NCBI RefSeq assembly: GCF_024919275.1
Contig: NZ_JANWGH010000002.1
Span: 62,001-126,000 of the forward strand
Length of the DNA stretch: 64,000 nt
Direction: 5' to 3'
Source of the DNA: Algoriphagus limi
GTDB taxonomy: Bacteria > Bacteroidota > Bacteroidia > Cytophagales > Cyclobacteriaceae
In this document: positions 39,700-48,045 of the stretch, piece by piece
How positions within the stretch are numbered: the stretch's first letter is position 1
Layout: every line of letters starts with the position of its first letter
The notes under the pieces: generated by a model
The model's input: only the letters and a program-made list of their open reading frames with translations
What the model was told of the DNA's origin: nothing
Database searches by the model: none
Made by a program: the position numbers and the translations under genes

Positions 39700-40632
39700 T
39701 TAACTTTCTAAAACATGCCCCCCAGCAGTATTGATTGCTGAAAAGTAAACATCAACTCCCAATCCAATTGACTGATAAACTTCTTTAGCCGCTTCCGCAA
39801 TTTGAGATGCTTTTTCTTTTCCTCTTGACAAACAAAACAAAGTTGGACCACTGCCCGAAATCCCCATTCCAAGTGCTCCTGCACCTTTAATTGCTTCTCG
39901 AACCTCATAAAACCCAGGAATTAAAACCGCCCGATACGGCTCCGCAATTACATCCCTCAAGGAGCGAGAAATCAATTCGTAATCTTCTTCATACAAGCCT
40001 GCCACCAAACCTGCGACATTTCCTGATTGGATTGTCGCATGTTTCAATGGGATACTTTCCCTCAAAACGGATCTTGAATCAGCAGTATTCAACTCAAAAT
40101 GAGGATGTAAAAGAGTGCAATAAAGGTCTTTTGGCACATGGAGTTTGATCACATCAAGCGGATGATAATCTCGGATTAAAACAAATCCTCCCAATAAACT
40201 TGGCCCAACATTATCTGCATGCCCGGCTCCACAAGCTGCCTTTTCTGCCGCCATAGCAAAGGGTAACAAATCCTTTTTTTCAAATGGATTTCCAAGCAAA
40301 TGATTGGCAGCTACCAAAGCCGCTACCGCACTTGCTGCACTCGAACCCATTCCCGAACCCAAAGGAAGACCCTTTTCCAAAAAAATCTCCATTCCAACAT
40401 TTCGTCCCAACTCATCAAGCAAAGCCTGAATGGCCACCGAACAGGTATTTTTCAATGGATCCTTCGGGAGTTTCCCTCCATCTCCTTGGATGGAAGTCAC
40501 AACCAAACCGGGAGATTCTTTTTCGTGCAAAGTCACCCAATCCCCCATTCCTTCAATGGCAAAACCTAGAATGTCAAAACCGCAGGAAACATTGGCTACA
40601 GTTGCCGGGGCAAATGCTTGAACAGATTTCAT
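39700..40632 (-). CDS. thrB: Homoserine kinase
   Basis: This 310-residue GHMP kinase has the ATP-binding LPLGSGMGSSAAS at residues 89-101, an N-terminal APATVANVSCGFD and a C-terminal GMGISGSGPTLFCL. It phosphorylates homoserine for ThrC. Its ATG overlaps the thrA stop (TAATG), so translation is coupled. Confidence 0.95.
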   Translation of the reverse strand: MKSVQAFAPATVANVSCGFDILGFAIEGMGDWVTLHEKESPGLVVTSIQGDGGKLPKDPLKNTCSVAIQALLDELGRNVGMEIFLEKGLPLGSGMGSSAASAVAALVAANHLLGNPFEKKDLLPFAMAAEKAACGAGHADNVGPSLLGGFVLIRDYHPLDVIKLHVPKDLYCTLLHPHFELNTADSRSVLRESIPLKHATIQSGNVAGLVAGLYEEDYELISRSLRDVIAEPYRAVLIPGFYEVREAIKGAGALGMGISGSGPTLFCLSRGKEKASQIAEAAKEVYQSIGLGVDVYFSAINTAGGHVLES

Positions 40633-43079
40633 TATTCCCGAGTATAGTTACCGATTCGAATTACATCTGCAAAAACTCCAGCAGCAGTCACATCAGCTCC
40701 AGCTCCCGGTCCTCGGATAATCATCGGCCTATCCAAATACCGCTCAGTGGTCAATAGAATCATATTGTCGCTACCACTTAAGCTGCTAAAGGGATGGGAA
40801 TTCGGAAGGGAATTCAAGCCGACTTTTGCCTTTCCATTTTCAAGAGTTGCCATAAATCGAAGCTTCTCTCCTTTTGCTTCTGCTTCTTCCAATAGCTTCT
40901 TGAAATAGGTATCATGATGTTTGAGTTTTTCAAAAAACTCATGCACGGAAGCTGCATCCCGACAATCCTCGGGAACCATACTTTGAATTGAAATATCATC
41001 AAATTCAAGCTTCTGCTCGGCTTCTCTTCCCAAGATCAAAATCTTGCGGGCCACATCCATTCCACTCAAATCATCTCGAGGGTCAGGTTCTGTATATCCT
41101 TTTTCCCGAGCAACCCGGACTACTTCAGAGAAGGGATCTCCTTTTTCCAATTCAGAAAAAATGAAATTCATCGAACCGCTTAATACGGCCTCTATTCGAA
41201 TAACCCGATCTCCGGAAAGCATCAAATCCTGCAAGGTGTTGATCACAGGAAGTCCTGCTGCCACATTAGTTTCATATAGGAATCTTACCCCTCGTTTCTT
41301 TGCAAGACGCTTAAGGGATAGATATTGCTCCATAGAGCCCGAGTTCGCTTTTTTATTTGGAGTAACGATAGCGACTTTTGCTTCTAAAATTCTGGAATAG
41401 GCATCTGCCACCTCCTGACTTGCCGTGCAATCCACGAAAACCGAGTTGGAGAAGTTCATGTCCTCCATTTGCTGAATGAATTTTCCCAAATCCATTTTTT
41501 GATCAGCATCAGAAAGTTCATAGCCTTCTTTAAGATTGAAGCCATCCTCATGAAATGCCATGTATCGGCTATTGGCTAAGCCATGAATCTGAATATCCAA
41601 CTCGCTATCATCCCGAAGCTTTAGCTGCTGATTGGCTATCATCTTGATCAATGCCTTTCCTATCAAGCCTGTACCAACTAGGAATACGTGAAGAACTTTG
41701 TTTTCTGATAAGAAAAAGGCTTCGTGCAAGGCATTTAGTGCCTTTTGAAGGTCAGCTTGAGGAATTACTGCTGAAATATTAAGCTCTGAACTTCCCTGAG
41801 CAATCGCCGCAACGTTGATATTATTTCTTCCTAAAGCCCGAAACATTCTGCCAGATGCACCTGGATTATGCTTCATATTTTCCCCAACCACTGCGATAGT
41901 AGAGAATCCATGAAGTAATGAAACCTCATCCATCTCACCAGATTTGATTTCATAGTAAAACTCCTGCTCCACCACTTCCTTCGCTAGATAGGACTCGGTG
42001 GTTTTGATTGCCAAGCATACACTATGTTCCGAGGATGCTTGCGAGATCAGGACTATATTAACTTTGGCTTCAGCCAATGCTTTGAAAATCCTACTTCCCG
42101 CTGTTCCATCTAATAGAGCAGCCCCCTGCACAGTGACAATGGAAATATTGGACATGGAACTGATCCCCTTGATCAATGCTTCTTTGGTCACCTCCCCATT
42201 GATCAAGGTTCCTGGATTGGCAGGATCAAAGGTATTTTTGATACGAATCGGAATACTACGCTTCATCGCCGGCTGCATGGTTGCCGGGAAAATTACCTTC
42301 GCACCAAAGTGGGAAAGCTCCATCGCCTCATTATAGCTGAGTTGGGGAATGGTAAAAGCAGTGTAAACCAGATTGGGGTCAGAGGTCAAAACCCCTGAAA
42401 CATCTGTCCAAATCTCCAAATCCTCCGCCTCCAAAGCGGAAGCAAAAATTGCTGCAGTATAATCCGAACCCGATCTCCCGAGGGTGGTTGTTTCCCCCTT
42501 TTCTGTGGCCGCGATAAAACCGGTAATCACTTTGATTCCATCATGGTTAAGAAAATATTCTCGGATGAGCGCATTAGTTTTCTCAAAATCCACCCGTGCC
42601 TGTCCAAATCGATCATTGGTACGGATGACTTCTCGGGCATCCAAAAATTTCGTTTTAAGACCTTTAGCAGCTAAGGCTTCTGCCAAAATAAATGCTGAAA
42701 GACGCTCCCCAAAGCTTACCACATAATCCAACGTACGAGGAGAGTTTTCCTTGATAAGAAAAATCCCGTGAAACAGGTCTTCTAGCTCATTGAACCTAAC
42801 TTTAACATAGGTCATGACGGTAGATTGATTCTGTACAGAAATGAGCTGCCGAACCATATCCAAGTGCTTTTCTTCCAGACTTTGTAGTAAATCCCGGTAC
42901 ACCTGATCCCCTTCCCGAGCCATTCGGGCGATGCTGAGCAGGGTCTCCGTCACTCCTCCAAAAGCAGAAAAAACAACAGCCAAATCCTGTCTTTTTAGCT
43001 TTTCCTGAATGATGGAAAAAACTTTTTGGATCGTATCTGGATTCGCTATGGACGAACCTCCAAACTTGATAATTTTCAT
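40632..43079 (-). CDS. thrA: Bifunctional aspartate kinase / homoserine dehydrogenase I
   Basis: This 815-residue fusion has an aspartokinase domain (about residues 1-285, KFGGSSIANPD at the start and GRSGSDYTAAIFA), two ACT regulatory modules (about 310-455) and a homoserine dehydrogenase domain (from VFLVGTGLIGKAL, about 465, to the end) with YETNVAAGLPVI and DDLSGMDVARKI. It catalyses the first and third steps to threonine. It heads the thrABC operon and is preceded by a leader with a Thr-rich peptide. Confidence 0.95.
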   Translation of the reverse strand: MKIIKFGGSSIANPDTIQKVFSIIQEKLKRQDLAVVFSAFGGVTETLLSIARMAREGDQVYRDLLQSLEEKHLDMVRQLISVQNQSTVMTYVKVRFNELEDLFHGIFLIKENSPRTLDYVVSFGERLSAFILAEALAAKGLKTKFLDAREVIRTNDRFGQARVDFEKTNALIREYFLNHDGIKVITGFIAATEKGETTTLGRSGSDYTAAIFASALEAEDLEIWTDVSGVLTSDPNLVYTAFTIPQLSYNEAMELSHFGAKVIFPATMQPAMKRSIPIRIKNTFDPANPGTLINGEVTKEALIKGISSMSNISIVTVQGAALLDGTAGSRIFKALAEAKVNIVLISQASSEHSVCLAIKTTESYLAKEVVEQEFYYEIKSGEMDEVSLLHGFSTIAVVGENMKHNPGASGRMFRALGRNNINVAAIAQGSSELNISAVIPQADLQKALNALHEAFFLSENKVLHVFLVGTGLIGKALIKMIANQQLKLRDDSELDIQIHGLANSRYMAFHEDGFNLKEGYELSDADQKMDLGKFIQQMEDMNFSNSVFVDCTASQEVADAYSRILEAKVAIVTPNKKANSGSMEQYLSLKRLAKKRGVRFLYETNVAAGLPVINTLQDLMLSGDRVIRIEAVLSGSMNFIFSELEKGDPFSEVVRVAREKGYTEPDPRDDLSGMDVARKILILGREAEQKLEFDDISIQSMVPEDCRDAASVHEFFEKLKHHDTYFKKLLEEAEAKGEKLRFMATLENGKAKVGLNSLPNSHPFSSLSGSDNMILLTTERYLDRPMIIRGPGAGADVTAAGVFADVIRIGNYTRE

Positions 43080-43102
43080 AGTTAATGGGTGGGTTTAATG
43101 AG

Positions 43103-43160
43103 AAAAAAGGCAAAAGCCTAAAGGGGCGGAATTCAATTAGCTAGCACGGGATCACCCCGT
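43103..43160 (-). promoter_or_regulatory. thr leader hairpins, possible attenuator
   Basis: After the leader peptide the minus strand has ACGGG-GTGAT-CCCGT (43146-43160, covering the peptide's last codons and stop), then a short hairpin AGGC-TTTT-GCCT (43108-43119) running into a T-run, 24-29 nt before thrA. The second stem has only 4 bp, so terminator strength is doubtful. The CCCC at 43123-43126 could alternatively pair with GGGG at 43155-43158. Confidence 0.4.
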
Positions 43161-43187
43161 AATGGTAGTCCAACCAGTCGTCATCAT
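43152..43187 (-). CDS. thrL: Threonine-rich leader peptide of the thr operon
   Basis: An 11-codon frame starting at tandem ATGs encodes MMTTGWTTITG and stops at TGA. Five of 11 residues are Thr and one is Ile, the two amino acids that control attenuation of thr operons, as in E. coli ThrL. It lies between a consensus promoter and thrA. It is not homologous to ThrL; the similarity is functional logic. A longer overlapping frame from 43215 (24 codons, Asp/Tyr-rich) competes, so expression is not proved. Confidence 0.6.
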   Translation of the reverse strand: MMTTGWTTITG

Positions 43188-43202
43188 AAAAATCACAGGC
43201 AT

Positions 43203-43218
43203 TTCCATGCTCATGGAA
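43203..43218 (-). promoter_or_regulatory. Hairpin in the thr leader, upstream of the leader peptide
   Basis: The perfect inverted repeat TTCCATG-AG-CATGGAA lies 16 nt before the leader-peptide ATG and could act as a pause or folding nucleus of the leader RNA. Confidence 0.35.
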
Positions 43219-43280
43219 GCCTTATCGAAAAAATAAAAAAAGGTGTTGTTGGAATTTTTCATCTTTTTCACACGACTCTA

Positions 43281-43312
43281 CAAGTTTAATCAGCTATTTC
43301 CTTTTTGCCAAA
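43281..43312 (-). promoter_or_regulatory. Promoter of the thrABC leader
   Basis: On the minus strand TTTG (43312-43309), a 20-nt spacer and TAAACTTG (43288-43281) match the Bacteroidota -33/-7 consensus with one mismatch. Transcription would start near 43276, giving a leader of nearly 200 nt before thrA, long enough for regulation. Confidence 0.55.
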
Positions 43313-43363
43313 CCTCAAGCCTTTTTTGTTACAATTTGTTAGAAAAAGCATCGATTTGATGAA

Positions 43364-43410
43364 ATTTTAAAAAAATAAAGCCCAAAAATTTTAAAATCAT
43401 TGGGCTTTAC
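43364..43410 (-). terminator. Terminator after the GreA/B-like gene
   Basis: On the minus strand the stem AAAGCCCAA / TTGGGCTTT with an A/T-rich loop is followed by a T-run. It separates the GreA/B-like gene from the thr promoter. Confidence 0.82.
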
Positions 43411-43444
43411 TTCTGAATATCTCCTTATTACTGAATAGAGAGAT

Positions 43445-43900
43445 CTAAGCGATCAATTCCAATTGGTGAGACTTGCCTTTAAAAAGAACTGAGTCCCCAT
43501 TACTCTTTCCAAAAATCTGCTGGGCTAAAGGAGAGGCAGGACTTATCAAATAAATCTCTCCTTCAGGAAGAGCTAATTTCCCCAATGCAACAGAAATTAG
43601 GAAGTGATCATCTCCGATTTTCACCAAACTTCCTTCCCGGACCTTTTCTCCGATTCCCTTGATGCTTTGAATTCGGTAAAGCTCCTCAAGCAAAGCTGAA
43701 TTGGATTTGATCTGCCCTTCAACTTGTCGAAGGTCCTGAGTAAGCATTTCTCTTCCCGTCTCAAACTTATCCCCAGCACTACTTTTATCATCCTCCAAAA
43801 TCCCTTCCGAAATAGCTTTTCGTTCCTCTTGAAGCTGGGATAGCCTATCTTTCAAAAAGGACACCGCCATTTGAAAAATCTCCTCTTTGTTCAAATTCAT
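43445..43900 (-). CDS. GreA/GreB-like transcription factor family protein
   Basis: The ATG at 43900 (MNLNKEEIFQMAV) gives 151 residues: an N-terminal charged coiled-coil hairpin (to about 90) with SSAGDKFETGREML, then a C-terminal FKBP-like half (GSLVKIGDDHFLISVALG, ISPASPLAQQIFGKSNGD). This layout is that of Gre factors and relatives that enter the RNA polymerase secondary channel. Homologues in Bacteroidota are, as I recall, often mislabelled 3-oxoacyl-ACP synthase. It follows the NTF2-like gene by 1 nt. Confidence 0.72.
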   Translation of the reverse strand: MNLNKEEIFQMAVSFLKDRLSQLQEERKAISEGILEDDKSSAGDKFETGREMLTQDLRQVEGQIKSNSALLEELYRIQSIKGIGEKVREGSLVKIGDDHFLISVALGKLALPEGEIYLISPASPLAQQIFGKSNGDSVLFKGKSHQLELIA

Positions 43901-43901
43901 A

Positions 43902-44360
43902 CTAGCAGCCCTCTTTGCGCCGGGTATCGATGATATAAGCAATTTTCCAACCTTCCTCTGTACGCACCAATTGGAAGGAATTCACTCCGCAATGACTGAA
44001 GTTGCCATTGACATAAAATTCGTAAGGTGTCCAAGCGGCAGCCATATCCCCATCCACCTTAATTTGATAATCCAGAATTCGCTCATCTAGCTGGACATCC
44101 TCTGGAGTCTGGGAAATTCTAGATACAAAATCAGCCACTGAATTGCTACCGACTTTGCTTCCGTTTTCTCCAGCTATTACAGTTTGCATTGGAGCTTCCT
44201 GTAAAAAAGTAGCAGCAACCATTTGACCATCCTTTGCTCGCATTCCGTCAAATAACTGCTCAATCACTGCCTGAACTTCTTTATCAGAACTTTGAGCCTG
44301 AACCTGAAAGGAGAAAAGCATTAGGGAAATCAATCCCAAAAAGGCAAGCCTGTTTTTCAT
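43902..44360 (-). CDS. Exported NTF2/SnoaL-like protein
   Basis: The ATG at 44360 (MKNRLAFLGL) lies 1 nt after the SDR stop and gives a clean signal peptide ending VQAQ near residue 23; an alternative start at 44375 would overlap the SDR gene. The mature part of about 130 residues has the alpha+beta cone-like pattern of the NTF2/SnoaL superfamily (VIEQLFDGMRAKDGQ, WTPYEFYVNG, GWKIAYIIDTRR). A ligand or enzyme role cannot be read. Confidence 0.72.
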   Translation of the reverse strand: MKNRLAFLGLISLMLFSFQVQAQSSDKEVQAVIEQLFDGMRAKDGQMVAATFLQEAPMQTVIAGENGSKVGSNSVADFVSRISQTPEDVQLDERILDYQIKVDGDMAAAWTPYEFYVNGNFSHCGVNSFQLVRTEEGWKIAYIIDTRRKEGC

Positions 44361-44361
44361 A

Positions 44362-45039
44362 TTATACTTCGCCATAGAGTTTAAATGTCATATTTCTAAG
44401 TGCTTGATTATTGACAGCATAATGCATTGCTTCTGCAATTTCTTCTGGCCTTACCCACTTGGAAAAGTCAGAATCCGGCATTGATTCTCTATTCGGTGGA
44501 GTATCGATGATGCTTGGCACAAAAACATGGGATCGAATGGAAGTCTCTTTAGTAAGTCCAGCAACAATCTCCGCCAAATTCATCACCATCCCCTTACTCA
44601 TTGCATAAGCGACAGCCCAGGAAGCATCTCCTAATTCAAGGGCAGGTCTTGCACCTACGAAGAGGAATGTACCCTTACTCTGCTTTTTCATAACAGGAAG
44701 AAACCCCTTAACAAGGTGAAATGCACTGAAAAAATTAAGTTGAATCATTTTTTCCAGATCCTCCTGAGAAGTCTCTTCGATAGTTCCTGTGGCGAAACCA
44801 CCAACCAGCATTGCCATCGCATCCAAATCCTGATATTGTAATTGGTATTCTTTTACAAATTCTGCAACGGCTTCTTCATTAGTCACATCCACTTCATAGC
44901 TATCATCTGCTTCTTCCACTTCCTCGTCCATTCCCGGGTTGAGTAAAGCAATCACTTTATATCCTTCTCGTTTGAATTTCCCAACAACTGCTGATCCTAG
45001 ATTTCCTGCTGCACCAGTGATGATAATATTTCGTGTCAT
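44362..45039 (-). CDS. Short-chain dehydrogenase/reductase
   Basis: This 225-residue Rossmann enzyme has the TGAAGNLGSAVV dinucleotide loop (residues 8-19) and the YAMSKG active-site Tyr-Lys pair. The substrate is unknown. It is the first gene of a three-gene minus-strand group with the NTF2-like and GreA/B-like genes. Confidence 0.85.
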   Translation of the reverse strand: MTRNIIITGAAGNLGSAVVGKFKREGYKVIALLNPGMDEEVEEADDSYEVDVTNEEAVAEFVKEYQLQYQDLDAMAMLVGGFATGTIEETSQEDLEKMIQLNFFSAFHLVKGFLPVMKKQSKGTFLFVGARPALELGDASWAVAYAMSKGMVMNLAEIVAGLTKETSIRSHVFVPSIIDTPPNRESMPDSDFSKWVRPEEIAEAMHYAVNNQALRNMTFKLYGEV

Positions 45040-45123
45040 TTCAATTTTATCGGTTGATAATTCCTAAAATTAGCTGTTATTTTTCGAATCCTTGAGGAAT
45101 ACACCAAAAACTCTATAAGTGAA

Positions 45124-45462
45124 ATGAGCGATGAAAAAGTGAATTATTTTGACTTGGTATATCAAGTTGTCAAGGAAATCCCTCCCGGTCGGGTCTGCAC
45201 TTATGGAACAATAGCCCATTATTTAGGACTCAAAAGCGGTGCGAGAATGGTAGGGTATGCCATGAATGCCGCCCATACACTTCCTGATGTTCCCGCCCAT
45301 CGTGTAGTCAATCGAATTGGAGTTTTGACAGGAAAGTACCATTTCCAAACCCCTACGCTGATGCAAGAGCTATTGGAAGCGGAGGGAGTAATTGTGCAAA
45401 ATGATAAGGTTCAGAATTTCGACAAGCTATTTTGGGACCCTGAGAAAGAATTGGGTTTTTAG
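45124..45462 (+). CDS. Alkyltransferase-like protein (MGMT family, no catalytic Cys)
   Basis: This 112-residue protein has the DNA-binding winged-helix domain of O6-alkylguanine transferases: IPPGRVCTYGTIAHYLG, the Arg-finger helix SGARMVGYAMNAA (R41) and the active-site loop PAHRV at residues 57-61. The usual catalytic Cys is Ala58, so it cannot accept alkyl groups. Such ATL proteins bind alkylated bases and hand them to nucleotide excision repair. Its 3' end overlaps the symporter gene by 4 nt, convergently. Confidence 0.88.
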   Translation: MSDEKVNYFDLVYQVVKEIPPGRVCTYGTIAHYLGLKSGARMVGYAMNAAHTLPDVPAHRVVNRIGVLTGKYHFQTPTLMQELLEAEGVIVQNDKVQNFDKLFWDPEKELGF

Positions 45463-46904
45463 GATTTTTTACGGAACAAATACAGCCCCAAAAACATCAG
45501 CAAGCCATTAAGAATTAAGGCCTCAAAACCGAACTTATAACCCCAAAACCAATCTTCCGAATTGGAACTGATGATAAAAGTAAGTGTCGGAGCTGCCACT
45601 GCCAAGTATGGCACAATTCGATCTTTTACATTCCACTTAGTAAATAACCCAAAGGAATAAAGCCCCAAAAGTGGCCCATAAGTGTAGCCAGCTACCACAA
45701 ATACTGAATTGATTACACTTTGATCATTGATCCAGTGGAAAATCAAAATAGCTACAAACATCACGAGTGTAAAAGCGAGATGCACTTTTTTGCGAATTGC
45801 AACCCTCTTTTCCTGAGGGTATTTTCGCTCGATTTCCAAAAAGTCAATACAAAAAGAAGTTGTCAAGGCGGTCAAAGTGGAATCTGCACTGGAATAGGCC
45901 GCAGCCGTGATTCCCAATACAAAAATGATCCCTGCAAAGGCTGAAAAATGCTGGGTAGCAAGCATTGGAAAAAGTTCATCTGTTCTTGCTGGAATAGAAA
46001 TTCCATTCGTCTCGGCATAGAGATAAAGCATAACCCCAAGACCTAAAAAAAGAAGATTCACAATCACCAAAATGATGGTAAACCAAAACATGTTTTTCTG
46101 AGCATCCCCAATATTTCGACAGGTAAGATTCTTCTGCATCATGTCTTGGTCCAGACCTGTCATAACAATGGTGATGAAAGCCCCGGAGATAAATTGCTTG
46201 AAGAAATTGGTGCCGGCTTTCCAATCCCAATTGAAAATATCGGATCGAGGATCTTCCGAAACTCGCTGGAAATAATCCATTACTCCTGAAAACCCCAATT
46301 CATCCCCTACCAACTTTATACAAACGACCACGGAGGCAAGCATGAAGAATGTCTGCAAAGTATCCGTCCAAACGACAGTTTTGATTCCTCCTCTATGGGT
46401 ATAGATCCAAATCAGTGCAACCGTAATCAAAACTGACACCCAAAACGGAATTCCCAAGGAATCAAATAAAATCAACTGAAGAACGGAAGCGACTAGAAAA
46501 ACGCGGAGAGAGGAACCCAAGGTCCTTGAAAGGATAAAAAAGAAAGCGCCTGTTTTATAGGACCAAAATCCAAATCTATCCTCTAGATAAGAATAAATGG
46601 ATACTAGATTTAGTCGGTAATACAGCGGCAGAAGAACCTTAGCAATGGTGAAATATCCCAGCGTATAACCCAAAACAACCTGGAAATAGTAGAAGTTACT
46701 GTTCCCAACTTCACCAGGAACGGATATAAAAGTCACACCCGACAAAGAAGCCCCAATCATTCCAAATGCAACCAAAAACCAAGGAGATTGTCGGTCACCC
46801 GTAAAAAAGGTTTCAGCCGTTACCTTTCGTGAGGTGAACCATGAAATCAAAAAAAGCAGCAAAAAGTAAAATGAAATAACAATTAGGACGATTTGCGGAT
46901 TCAT
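45459..46904 (-). CDS. Sodium:solute symporter family protein
   Basis: The ATG at 46904 (MNPQIVLIVISF) begins at the first membrane helix; an open frame to 46940 adds 12 unlikely residues. The 481-residue protein has about 13 helices and SSS-family motifs: SWFTSRKVTAETFFTGDRQSPWF, GASLSGVTFISVPGEVG and YSSADSTLTALTTSF. It would import a solute with Na+, which fits the Na+ gradient made by Na+-NQR. The substrate is unknown. Confidence 0.85.
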   Translation of the reverse strand: MNPQIVLIVISFYFLLLFLISWFTSRKVTAETFFTGDRQSPWFLVAFGMIGASLSGVTFISVPGEVGNSNFYYFQVVLGYTLGYFTIAKVLLPLYYRLNLVSIYSYLEDRFGFWSYKTGAFFFILSRTLGSSLRVFLVASVLQLILFDSLGIPFWVSVLITVALIWIYTHRGGIKTVVWTDTLQTFFMLASVVVCIKLVGDELGFSGVMDYFQRVSEDPRSDIFNWDWKAGTNFFKQFISGAFITIVMTGLDQDMMQKNLTCRNIGDAQKNMFWFTIILVIVNLLFLGLGVMLYLYAETNGISIPARTDELFPMLATQHFSAFAGIIFVLGITAAAYSSADSTLTALTTSFCIDFLEIERKYPQEKRVAIRKKVHLAFTLVMFVAILIFHWINDQSVINSVFVVAGYTYGPLLGLYSFGLFTKWNVKDRIVPYLAVAAPTLTFIISSNSEDWFWGYKFGFEALILNGLLMFLGLYLFRKKS

Positions 46905-46958
46905 AAAAGAGAAGGGATGTGAATCGCTAAAATTGACCATAATTCTTAATTTTGCAAC

Positions 46959-47252
46959 ATGATCGATATGAGGACATCATTTCCTGAGTTGGAAGAAGAA
47001 GAGATTATATTAGAGGAGCTGTTGGATCTCGAGGAACATGACTTGGTCGTATTCAATGATGACGTCAACACCTTCGACCATGTCATCAATATTCTGGTAA
47101 AGGTTTGTAAACACACCAGAGAACAGGCCGAACAATGTACCCTTATCATTCATTACAAAGGGAAATGCGCCGTCAAAAAGGGAAGTTTCGAAGAACTGAA
47201 ACCCATGTGCGAGGCCATACTTGATGCCGGAATCCAAGCTACCATCACCTAA
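46959..47252 (+). CDS. clpS: ATP-dependent Clp protease adaptor ClpS
   Basis: This 97-residue adaptor delivers N-degron substrates to ClpAP. It has an acidic N-terminal tail and the ClpS core: HDLVVFNDDVNTFDHVI, VCKHTREQAEQCTLIIHYKGKC and the C-terminal GIQATI. recR starts 12 nt after its stop and is probably cotranscribed. Confidence 0.93.
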   Translation: MIDMRTSFPELEEEEIILEELLDLEEHDLVVFNDDVNTFDHVINILVKVCKHTREQAEQCTLIIHYKGKCAVKKGSFEELKPMCEAILDAGIQATIT

Positions 47253-47264
47253 TTCAACAAATCT

Positions 47265-47885
47265 GTGAATCTTCCCTCCAAATTGATTGAAGATGCTGTA
47301 ACGGAAATATCCCGTCTTCCAGGCATAGGAAAGAAAACAGCATTAAGACTTGCCTTACACCTCCTAAAACAACACGAAGCGCATACTGAAGCTTTGGCGC
47401 TTGCCATTACCAGAATGCGACAGGAGGTAAAGTATTGCAAAACCTGCCATACTATTTCGGACGAGGAAGAATGTAGCATTTGTAAAAGTCATAGACGGGA
47501 CGGGACCATTATTTGTGTGGTGGAAGATATTCGGGATGTTTTAGCAATTGAGAATACCAATCAGTTTAATGGAAAATATCATGTTCTTGGGGGTGTGATT
47601 TCTCCTATTCAGGGAATTGGTCCGGAAGAGTTACACATCGAATCTTTGATCAATCGAATTGATTCAGCTAAAGAAGGGGAACCTGTCAAAGAAATAATCT
47701 TGGCTCTTAGTGCGACGATGGAAGGAGATACCACAGCATTTTACCTTTCCAAAAGACTGAAAGACAAAGGAGTTGATATCAGCACTATTGCCCGCGGAAT
47801 CCCTGTAGGTGGAGAATTGGAGTTTACAGATGAGGTGACATTAGGCAGAAGTATTATGACTCGGGTTAATTACTCAGGTCAATAA
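47265..47885 (+). CDS. recR: Recombination protein RecR
   Basis: This 206-residue protein acts with RecFO in gap repair. It has an N-terminal helix-hairpin-helix (LPGIGKKTALRLALHLL), a Cys4 zinc finger (CKTCHTISDEEECSIC) and a Toprim domain (CVVEDIRDVLAIENT). The start is GTG at 47265: the clpS stop TAA is in frame 15 nt upstream and no ATG lies between. Confidence 0.94.
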   Translation: MNLPSKLIEDAVTEISRLPGIGKKTALRLALHLLKQHEAHTEALALAITRMRQEVKYCKTCHTISDEEECSICKSHRRDGTIICVVEDIRDVLAIENTNQFNGKYHVLGGVISPIQGIGPEELHIESLINRIDSAKEGEPVKEIILALSATMEGDTTAFYLSKRLKDKGVDISTIARGIPVGGELEFTDEVTLGRSIMTRVNYSGQ

Positions 47886-47915
47886 TTTTTTATTGGTTGA
47901 AACCAATCCCTGTTC

Positions 47916-47923
47916 TATATTTG
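47916..47923 (+). promoter_or_regulatory. -7 promoter element of tRNA-Ala
   Basis: TATATTTG matches TAnnTTTG exactly. A TTGG about 19 nt upstream may be the -33 box. The transcript would start a few bases before the mature tRNA end. Confidence 0.6.
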
Positions 47924-47934
47924 CAATCCATTTA

Positions 47935-48011
47935 GGGGAATTAGCTCAGTTGGCTAGAGCGCTACACTGGCAGTGTAGAGGTCATCGGTTCGAATCCGTT
48001 ATTCTCCACCA
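47935..48011 (+). tRNA. tRNA-Ala (anticodon GGC)
   Basis: The sequence folds as a full cloverleaf with encoded CCA. The acceptor stem GGGGAAT pairs with ATTCTCC and has G3:U70, the alanine identity pair. The D-stem is GCTC/GAGC, the anticodon stem CTACA/TGTAG carries loop CTGGCAG with anticodon GGC, and the T-loop is TTCGAAT. It has its own promoter and terminator. Confidence 0.96.
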
Positions 48012-48045
48012 AAGGCTTGCTTTGACTGCAAGCCTTTTCTTTTTT
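48011..48045 (+). terminator. Terminator of tRNA-Ala
   Basis: The stem AAAGGCTTGC / GCAAGCCTTT with a 7-nt loop runs into a T-run directly at the tRNA CCA end. The same hairpin recurs twice more within 600 bp. Confidence 0.92.

Noticed and set aside
43281-43410. A riboswitch or long non-coding RNA upstream of thrA
   Set aside because: No known riboswitch core is recognisable; the terminator of the upstream gene, a promoter and the leader-peptide features account for the space.
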